18,741 bases of DNA from contig CAYTTS010000019.1 in the NCBI GenBank assembly GCA_964440875.1, positions 1 to 18,741 on the forward strand. The letters are read 5' to 3'. Below are positions 13,464 to 18,741 of this stretch, piece by piece (within the stretch, counting starts at the first letter, position 1; each line of letters opens with the position of its first letter). Origin of the DNA: JAAZDN01 sp964440875. Lineage in GTDB: Bacteria > Bacillota_I > Bacilli_A > Erysipelotrichales > Erysipelotrichaceae. The notes below the pieces were generated by a model. The model saw nothing but the letters and a program-made list of their open reading frames with translations. It was not told the DNA's origin and made no database searches. Both the position numbers and the translations under genes were made by a program.

Positions 13464-16046
13464 TTACTCATTTCTTAATGCATCAACCGGATCTTTCTTA
13501 CTTGCCATTCTAGCTGGTAAGAACCCTGCGACTGTTGTTAATCCAACACTAATTAAAACTAAATATAAAGCACTATTTATTGGAAGTGCAGAAATCTTAC
13601 TCACACCCGTTAAAGTCTTAATTATAAAGTTTATAGGAATGTTTAAGAGTATTGTAACCGTGATTCCAATGGTTCCTGATATAAATCCTATGATCATAGT
13701 TTCGGCCATAAAGACTCTTACAATATCAATCTTAGAGGCACCAACACTTCTTAAAATACCAATTTCTTTTACTCGCTCTAATACTGAAATATAAGTGATG
13801 ATACCAATCATTATTGAAGATACAACAAGTGATATGGATACAAAACCTATTAAAGCATATGTGATCATATCAATGATTGAAATCATTGAAGAAATCATCA
13901 TTCCGATAATATCAGTAAAGACAATAGTATATTCATCATCTTTATTATCTAACTGTTTTTGATTATAATCATCTATAGAATCAATTACTAAATCACGAGA
14001 TTCAAAGTTCTTAAGATATAAATTAATCGATGATGGTTTGTCTTTATTAACAACACCTAGTATATTCATATTTTTATCATAAGTTGATTTTGAGGCAGTT
14101 GATACTTGTGCAATAAATCCTTCACGTTCCTCAACTGATAAACTCATAAAATATTCTCTTTCGGCTGGTTGTAAACCTTGGATAAACATTTCTTCACTTA
14201 TCTCTTCACTGCTAAATTCTTTGTTATTAAAGATATCAATATCTTTATTTGCCATTTGATCTTTTACAATTTCACTATCATTAACAGTCTTAATAACATA
14301 ATCAACTAAATCCTTATTGTAACCAATTGTTCCTGATATCGGATTACTTGCTGCATCTTCAGCAGGTCTTAGGATACCGACAACTTTTAAGTCTAAAGCA
14401 TTTGACAGTAAGTTTTTCATATATTCATCATCAACTGATTTATCTACCCAAATATCATTTACCTTAGTGAAGTAGTCAGTATTTAAGATTAACTTAAACT
14501 TTTCATCTAATATTTCATCATATGTGAAAGTCTTTTTATCATAGTCTTTACGTTCAACTTTTTCATTATTTTCGATTCGCTCTTTAATATCATTATATTC
14601 GCTCTCATCTTTTAAGCCGAGTGTATATAATGTCATATCGCTAATTTGATTATTTTCATCAGTAACAACGACAACTTCATCATATGACTCTGGCCATTTA
14701 CCTGCTAAAACGTCATACTGTGTTTTAAGTAGTTCTTCATTATCAATCATTTCAGAGAAGACCGAATTGCTCATACCAAATGAGCTAGCCATCATTTCAT
14801 CCATTTCATTAACATTTTCATTTTCAAGTAGGGGACTTGGATTTACTTTAAAGTACTTATCTCCAATTTCTTTATATACTTGTAGATTTAAATTATAGCT
14901 ATATAAGATGGCGCTTGTATTATCACGGATAACTTCGCCTTCACTACTGTCTATATATTCTTTAAATCTTTCTAAGTTATTGTTTTGAATTTGAACATTT
15001 TGCATTTTAATAATATCGCCAACAAAACCTCTTTGGCTAATCTTATCCTCAACAACCTCATTTTCTTGGTTAAGGAATATTTCCATGTTCTCTTCTTGCA
15101 TACCAGTAATATCAATTGTTTGTGCATCAACAGTTAGTGGATAAGATGTTAAAGTATCTTCCTGTATCTTTAAGATATATGCTTGCATACCAGAAGATAG
15201 TGAGAGAATTAAGGCAATTCCAATTATCCCGATACTTCCTGCAAATGCCGTTAAGACAGTTCTACCTTTTTTAGTTGCTAAGTTACTTAAACTTAATGAT
15301 AGTGCAGTAAGTATGTTCATAGAAACTTTTTTCGGTTTAACATAGTCAACACTTGCCTCAGTTTCTGGATCATATGGATTATTATCATCAATAATTTCTC
15401 CATCTAATAGTTTAATTATTCGTGTTGAATACTCTTTTGCAAGTTCTGGGTTATGTGTAACCATAATAACTAGTTTATCTTTGGCTATTTCTTTTAATAG
15501 ATTCATTATTTGAAGACTAGTTTCACTATCAAGTGCACCTGTTGGCTCATCCGCTAATAAGATATCTGGATCATTAACAAGGGCTCTTGCGATTGCCACA
15601 CGTTGCATTTGTCCGCCTGACATTTGGCTAGGTCTTTTATGTAGATGGTCTTTTAGTCCAACATCAACTAAGGCTTTCGTTGCACGTTCTCTTCGTTCGG
15701 CCTTAGAAACACCTGCTAGTGTTAGAGCGATTTCTACGTTGGCTAATACGCTTTGATGGGGTATTAGATTATAACTTTGGAAAATAAAGCCAATCGAGTG
15801 GTTACGATAACTATCCCAATCACCATCACTGTATTTCTTTGTTGAGACATCATTTATTATTAAATCACCACTTGTATAGCGATCAAGTCCGCCAATAATA
15901 TTAAGCATGGTTGTCTTACCTGAACCACTCTGTCCAAGTATAGAAACAAACTCGTTTGCTCTAAAATTTACATTAACTGATTTTAAAGCATCTTGACTTA
16001 AATCGCCAGTTATATATGTTTTTGTAATATTTTTTAATTTTAACAT
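13464..16046 (-). CDS. Fused ABC ATPase/permease of the MacB/FtsX type with a large external domain
   Basis: 860 residues. ATPase domain 1-225: Walker A GQSGSGKT (38-45), Q-loop Gln90, signature MSGGQ (142-146), Walker B with Glu167 (ILLADEPTG), His198; this is the MacB/LolD lineage. A membrane helix at about 263-285 is followed by an external domain of about 430 residues (about 286-720). Three C-terminal helices follow (about 725-750, 782-802, 824-845) with the FtsX-type motif LERVKEIGILRSVGASKIDI and a PVDALRNE tail. The four-helix, single-chain layout equals MacB, but the external domain is about twice as long. Family members act as mechanotransmitters that extract or extrude peptides, lipids or drugs from the membrane. 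AGGAGGA (16052-16058) precedes the start. No two-component or accessory gene is adjacent. Confidence 0.9.
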   Translation of the reverse strand: MLKLKNITKTYITGDLSQDALKSVNVNFRANEFVSILGQSGSGKTTMLNIIGGLDRYTSGDLIINDVSTKKYSDGDWDSYRNHSIGFIFQSYNLIPHQSVLANVEIALTLAGVSKAERRERATKALVDVGLKDHLHKRPSQMSGGQMQRVAIARALVNDPDILLADEPTGALDSETSLQIMNLLKEIAKDKLVIMVTHNPELAKEYSTRIIKLLDGEIIDDNNPYDPETEASVDYVKPKKVSMNILTALSLSLSNLATKKGRTVLTAFAGSIGIIGIALILSLSSGMQAYILKIQEDTLTSYPLTVDAQTIDITGMQEENMEIFLNQENEVVEDKISQRGFVGDIIKMQNVQIQNNNLERFKEYIDSSEGEVIRDNTSAILYSYNLNLQVYKEIGDKYFKVNPSPLLENENVNEMDEMMASSFGMSNSVFSEMIDNEELLKTQYDVLAGKWPESYDEVVVVTDENNQISDMTLYTLGLKDESEYNDIKERIENNEKVERKDYDKKTFTYDEILDEKFKLILNTDYFTKVNDIWVDKSVDDEYMKNLLSNALDLKVVGILRPAEDAASNPISGTIGYNKDLVDYVIKTVNDSEIVKDQMANKDIDIFNNKEFSSEEISEEMFIQGLQPAEREYFMSLSVEEREGFIAQVSTASKSTYDKNMNILGVVNKDKPSSINLYLKNFESRDLVIDSIDDYNQKQLDNKDDEYTIVFTDIIGMMISSMISIIDMITYALIGFVSISLVVSSIMIGIITYISVLERVKEIGILRSVGASKIDIVRVFMAETMIIGFISGTIGITVTILLNIPINFIIKTLTGVSKISALPINSALYLVLISVGLTTVAGFLPARMASKKDPVDALRNE

Positions 16047-16069
16047 GGATTTCCTCCTAGAATGCTATT

Positions 16070-16078
16070 ATTATAACA
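16070..16078 (-). promoter_or_regulatory. Extended -10 promoter of the MacB-type gene
   Basis: Minus strand TGTTATAAT (16070-16078), a perfect extended -10. No good -35 is seen at 17 bp. Confidence 0.6.
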
Positions 16079-16170
16079 TAATGACAATATCCTATTATGT
16101 CCTAAATATGTTAATAGAATAAAAAAATGAATGACATTTTAAGATATCTAAGCAAGTTAGTGGCTAATGA

Positions 16171-16199
16171 TTGACAATGTTTAATAATGTTGATACTAT
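16171..16199 (+). promoter_or_regulatory. Promoter of the riboswitch leader and purine permease
   Basis: TTGACA (16171-16176), 17-bp spacer, TACTAT (16194-16199) preceded by TGA (extended -10). Transcription would start near 16206, about 15 bases before the guanine aptamer. The region between this promoter and the leftward gene's promoter (about 16080-16170) shows nothing else I can support. Confidence 0.75.
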
Positions 16200-16216
16200 A
16201 TCGATGAAAAAGTAAA

Positions 16217-16289
16217 TATGCTCATATAAATCCTATGATATGGATAGGATGTTTCTAGTAGATAACCATTAATTATCTAACTATGAGTG
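16217..16289 (+). ncRNA. Guanine-class purine riboswitch aptamer
   Basis: P1 CTCAT (16221-16225) / ATGAG (16283-16287); P2 ATCCTAT (16230-16236) / ATAGGAT (16244-16250) with loop GATATGG; J2/3 GTTTCTA (16251-16257); P3 TAGATAA (16259-16265) / TTATCTA (16273-16279) with loop CCATTAA. The GG of loop 2 and CC of loop 3 can form the kissing pairs. The ligand-pairing base equivalent to position 74 is C16281 (AACTATG), which specifies guanine/hypoxanthine rather than adenine. One departure is that the usual CTACC before P3 reads CTAGT: the second change is compensated (U-A pair) and the first (C to G at 16258) is not. Confidence 0.95.
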
Positions 16290-16397
16290 AAAGTGTAACT
16301 AGGGAACTGGATCAAATCTAAGACCAAGCGTTACAGGCATAATTTTTAATTATGTCACACCGAAGGGATAAAAGCCCAGTCGGGTAGGTTTCACTTC
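16286..16397 (+). ncRNA. PRPP-type (ykkC subtype 2) riboswitch aptamer
   Basis: P1 AGTGAAA (16286-16292) / TTTCACT (16389-16395); next helix TGTAAC (16294-16299) / GTTACA (16330-16335); conserved CTAGGG (16299-16304); small hairpin TGGAT/ATCTA (16308-16320); AGACCAAGCG; hairpin GGCATAATT (16336-16344) / AATTATGTC (16348-16356); then ACACCGAAGGGATAAAAGCC and CAG (16357-16379). These blocks are the ykkC-family consensus. The following CGGGTAGGTTTCACT matches, from memory, PRPP aptamers (ppGpp aptamers read GGATAGG there). The PRPP versus ppGpp choice can turn on a single base, so the ligand call is weaker than the family call. The upstream guanine aptamer and downstream purine permease favour PRPP. 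Confidence 0.88.
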
Positions 16398-16426
16398 CTG
16401 CCCCGACTGGGCTTTTATTTATTTTT
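16368..16426 (+). terminator. Riboswitch-controlled terminator
   Basis: Seventeen paired bases (16368-16384 / 16402-16418; core AAAAGCCCAGTCGGG), with AGG/CCT further up, then a T-rich tail. CCC 16375-16377 pairs either with GGG 16365-16367 in the aptamer or with GGG 16409-16411 in the terminator. Ligand binding to the second aptamer should therefore block termination (an ON switch). Confidence 0.92.
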
Positions 16427-16466
16427 GAACTTTGATGTAATGGCGTTAAGGTAATAGGAGGGTTTT

Positions 16467-17780
16467 ATGCAAAAACTAGAATCGTTCTTTAAACTTAAAG
16501 AACACAAGACTGACGTTAAAACTGAAGTTTTAGCGGGTATTACGACTTTTATGACGATGGCATACATCTTAGTGGTTAATCCATTAATGCTATCAGATGC
16601 AGGAATGGACTTTGGAGGAGTATTTACAGCTACAGCATTATCAGCAGTTATTGCTACAGTGTTAATGGCAGTACTTGCTAACTACCCATTTGCGCTAGCT
16701 CCAGGGATGGGCTTAAACGCATTCTTCGCATATACAGTAGTATTAGGAGATATGGGTAAAACTTGGCAGTTTGCTTTAACTGCAGTATTAATTGAAGGTA
16801 TTATCTTCATAATCATGTCTCTATTTAATGTTCGTGAAGCGATATTCGAGGCTATACCAAAGAACTTAAAAATCGCGGTATCAGTCGGTATTGGTTTATT
16901 TATTGCATTCTTAGGCTTATCAAATACAGGAATCGTTGTTCCAGGTAACGGAACAATCGTAGGACTTGGTAATATTACAAGTGGAGATGCTTTAGTAGGA
17001 ATTATCGGTATTTTAATTACTGGTGTTCTAGTGGCAAGAAATGTTAAAGGTGGACTATTAATTGGTATTATCTTAACAACATTAATTGGTATTCCATTTG
17101 GAGTAACTATACTTCCAGAAAACTTTAGTACTATCGTAAGTCTTCCACCATCAATGAAAGATGTTGCATTCCAATTCGTTGGATTCGATGAAATATTCTC
17201 ACTTGAGATGGTTGTAGTTGTCTTCACATTCTTATTTGTTGACGTCTTCGATACAGTAGGAACATTAGCAGGAGTTGCTGCAAAAGCAGGATTCTTAGAT
17301 GAAGATGGAAACTTACCAAAAGTTGGTCCAGCTCTAATGTCAGATGCTATCGGTACTACAGTAGGATCTTGTTTAGGTACTTCAACTGTTACTACATTTG
17401 TTGAATCAGCTTCAGGTGTTGCAGAAGGTGGACGTACTGGATTAACAGCTTTATCAACAGCAGGTATGTTTGCAATTTCGTTATTCTTTGCTCCACTGTT
17501 CACATTAATTCCATCAGCTGCTACAGCACCAGCTTTAGTAATCGTTGGATTATTCATGATGTCATCAGTATCTGAGTTAGACTTAACTGAAATGTCAGAA
17601 GCAATTCCAGCATTCTTAACAATCGTTATGATGCCATTCGCATACTCAATCGCAGAAGGTATCGTATTCGGTATGGTTTCATACACAGTAATCAAAGTAT
17701 TATCAGGTAAACATAAAGATGTATCAGTTGTTATGTGGGCCCTATCAATTATCTTTGTATTACGTATAATTTTCTTCTAA
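16467..17780 (+). CDS. pbuG: NCS2-family purine (guanine/hypoxanthine-type) permease
   Basis: 437-residue membrane transporter of the AzgA/PbuG branch of NCS2 permeases, which import purine bases with protons. The N-terminus FFKLKEHKTDVKTEVLAGIT and the motifs ALAPGMGLNAFFAYT (76-90) and FVDVFDTVGTLAG (257-269) are diagnostic; the latter carries the conserved acidic substrate-site residues. About 12-14 hydrophobic segments fill the chain. AGGAGGG precedes the start by 4 bases. It is the only gene behind the guanine-PRPP leader, and its own terminator follows. Imported guanine or hypoxanthine is salvaged with PRPP, so both leader signals concern its pathway. Adenine transport cannot be excluded from the protein alone; the guanine-type aptamer argues for oxopurines. 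Confidence 0.93.
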   Translation: MQKLESFFKLKEHKTDVKTEVLAGITTFMTMAYILVVNPLMLSDAGMDFGGVFTATALSAVIATVLMAVLANYPFALAPGMGLNAFFAYTVVLGDMGKTWQFALTAVLIEGIIFIIMSLFNVREAIFEAIPKNLKIAVSVGIGLFIAFLGLSNTGIVVPGNGTIVGLGNITSGDALVGIIGILITGVLVARNVKGGLLIGIILTTLIGIPFGVTILPENFSTIVSLPPSMKDVAFQFVGFDEIFSLEMVVVVFTFLFVDVFDTVGTLAGVAAKAGFLDEDGNLPKVGPALMSDAIGTTVGSCLGTSTVTTFVESASGVAEGGRTGLTALSTAGMFAISLFFAPLFTLIPSAATAPALVIVGLFMMSSVSELDLTEMSEAIPAFLTIVMMPFAYSIAEGIVFGMVSYTVIKVLSGKHKDVSVVMWALSIIFVLRIIFF

Positions 17781-17807
17781 TAGGAAACTATATAATTTAT
17801 TAATTAC

Positions 17808-17839
17808 GACGTTGTAGCAAATTCTATAACGTCTTTTTT
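17808..17839 (+). terminator. Terminator after the purine permease gene
   Basis: GACGTTGTAG (17808-17817) / CTATAACGTC (17824-17833) with one G-U, CAAATT loop, then six T. Confidence 0.9.
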
Positions 17840-17932
17840 ATTGAAAAAATAATATATAAATAAGTTTTATTTCATAAATTTTAAAATCCAAATAATATTA
17901 CCAAACTATTTCAGATAATAATCATATTAATT

Positions 17933-17941
17933 TGATACAAT
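17933..17941 (+). promoter_or_regulatory. Extended -10 promoter of the HAD gene
   Basis: TGATACAAT (17933-17941), an extended -10 with no clear -35. The AT-rich stretch before it (17840-17930) shows nothing further. Confidence 0.5.
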
Positions 17942-17971
17942 ACTTGTATGTAATTAGAAAAGAGGTTGTTT

Positions 17972-18688
17972 GTGGTAAATACAATATTATTTGATTTAGA
18001 TGGTACATTGTTATCGATGGATACAGATTTATTTATTAAACAATACTTTGGCTATGTGGCTGAGGCATTGAAGGATTATATGAGTAAAGAAGATGTTGTA
18101 AAACATTTTTGGAATAGTACTAATGAAGTTATAAATAGTAATGATGGTAGTAAGACAAATGAAGAAGTATTCTTTGAATCATTCTTCGCTAATGTTGATG
18201 TTAAAAAAGATCACTTACTTCCAATACTTAATGATTTTTACGCGAATGGTTTCAAGAACTTAAGATCACTTGCAGAGAGTAAAGAAGAGATGATTGAGGC
18301 TATAGAGATACTAAAAGATAAAGGCTATAAACTTGTAATTGCGACAAATCCGATTTTTCCGGAAGTAGCTATTATTGAAAGGATATCATGGGCAAAGCTA
18401 AATTTAGAGGATTTCTCATATGTAACAGTTTTTGAGAAATCACACTTTACTAAGCCTAATATTAATTATTACCATGAAATATTGAATAAGTTAGATAAAA
18501 AAGCTCATGAATGTTTAATGGTCGGAAATCACTTAGATGAGGATATGGTATCAAGTGAAATAGGTATTAATACCTTTTTGATAACTAACCACTTAATGGG
18601 GGATGAAGTAAATATGAAGAACGCAGATTTAAAAGGTGACTATAACGAATTTTTGGATTATATAAAATCACTTCCACATATTAGTTAA
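17972..18688 (+). CDS. HAD-superfamily hydrolase
   Basis: 238-residue cytoplasmic phosphohydrolase of the haloacid dehalogenase superfamily. Motif I ILFDLDGTLL (residues 5-14) holds the nucleophile Asp and the acid/base Asp. Motif II is the Thr in LVIATNP, motif III the Lys in HFTKPN, and motif IV the acidic pair in VGNHLDEDM. A helical cap lies between motifs I and II (about residues 15-100), a C1-type cap as in phosphoglycolate phosphatase-like enzymes. The substrate is unknown. The start is GTG 17972 with AGAGG (17961-17965) 6 bases upstream; an in-frame TTG at 17966 abuts that site and is unlikely. The gene is monocistronic, and a link to purine metabolism is not shown. Confidence 0.88.
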   Translation: MVNTILFDLDGTLLSMDTDLFIKQYFGYVAEALKDYMSKEDVVKHFWNSTNEVINSNDGSKTNEEVFFESFFANVDVKKDHLLPILNDFYANGFKNLRSLAESKEEMIEAIEILKDKGYKLVIATNPIFPEVAIIERISWAKLNLEDFSYVTVFEKSHFTKPNINYYHEILNKLDKKAHECLMVGNHLDEDMVSSEIGINTFLITNHLMGDEVNMKNADLKGDYNEFLDYIKSLPHIS

Positions 18689-18692
18689 ATTG

Positions 18693-18718
18693 GCTTGGTT
18701 AACATACCAGGCTTTTTT
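18693..18718 (+). terminator. Terminator after the HAD gene
   Basis: GCTTGGT (18693-18699) / ACCAGGC (18706-18712) with one T-G pair, TAACAT loop, then six T. Confidence 0.87.
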
Positions 18719-18741
18719 ATTTTGTGAAAAACAATTATTTT

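Noticed and set aside
13459..13794. Plus-strand open frame over the end of the MacB-type gene
   Set aside because: It starts in the bidirectional terminator and is fully antisense to the conserved C-terminal FtsX-type domain.
16080..16170. Possible small gene or RNA between the divergent promoters
   Set aside because: Only very short frames occur there, without a ribosome site, and no stable hairpin or repeat is visible.
16682..17695. Long open frame on the minus strand (337 codons) inside the purine permease gene
   Set aside because: It is antisense to a clearly real transporter gene, has low-complexity Pro/Thr/Ser/Asn composition typical of a shadow of biased codons, no ribosome site and no recognisable motif.

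Overview
The window comes from an AT-rich (roughly 30% G+C by eye) low-GC Gram-positive-type bacterium. Genes have strong GGAGG ribosome sites, TTGACA/TATAAT-like promoters and hairpin-plus-T-run terminators. All tryptophans I checked are TGG and at least one gene (the MarR regulator) stops at TGA, so the standard bacterial code is used. This excludes Mycoplasma/Spiroplasma-type decoding and fits a Firmicute or a code-11 Mollicute relative (Acholeplasma/Izemoplasma/Haloplasma-like). The lineage is inference. The content is housekeeping plus stress and transport genes. There is no intact mobile element, CRISPR array, rRNA or tRNA.

Layout: (1) 1-299: start of a leftward gene, then a 24-residue transposase remnant between two identical 24-bp direct repeats. 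(2) 300-1706: amidase-signature hydrolase. (3) 1966-2931: XRE regulator fused to a membrane domain. (4) 3099-5563: a metal/redox stress cluster made of a shortened RIC-type Fe-S repair protein, an atypical P1B ATPase with CPG in place of CPC, and a free HMA metal-binding protein. Two near-identical CRP/FNR-type palindromes lie exactly 41.5 bp upstream of the inferred starts of its two promoters. (5) 5620-6108: VanZ-like protein. (6) 6147-6810, leftward: two paralogous orphan PTS IIB proteins. (7) 7038-11011: MarR regulator plus an asymmetric heterodimeric ABC exporter. (8) 11073-13423: DUF4256 protein, an unknown protein, a Qnr/McbG-like pentapeptide-repeat protein and a SAM methyltransferase. 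(9) 13464-16046, leftward: fused MacB-type ABC protein. (10) 16171-17780: a long leader carrying a guanine aptamer followed by a PRPP-type (ykkC subtype 2) aptamer and one terminator, in front of an NCS2 purine permease. (11) 17972-18688: HAD hydrolase.

The strongest signal is the tandem guanine-PRPP riboswitch at 16217-16426. Both aptamers can be drawn helix by helix, the terminator shares bases with the PRPP aptamer core, and the two P1 helices share two nucleotides. The known tandem class was described mainly in front of de novo purine synthesis genes; here it sits in front of a purine transporter. The second is the RIC / CPG-ATPase / HMA cluster under a shared CRP/FNR-like operator. Smaller observations include promoters nested inside terminators and a MarR-locus palindrome.
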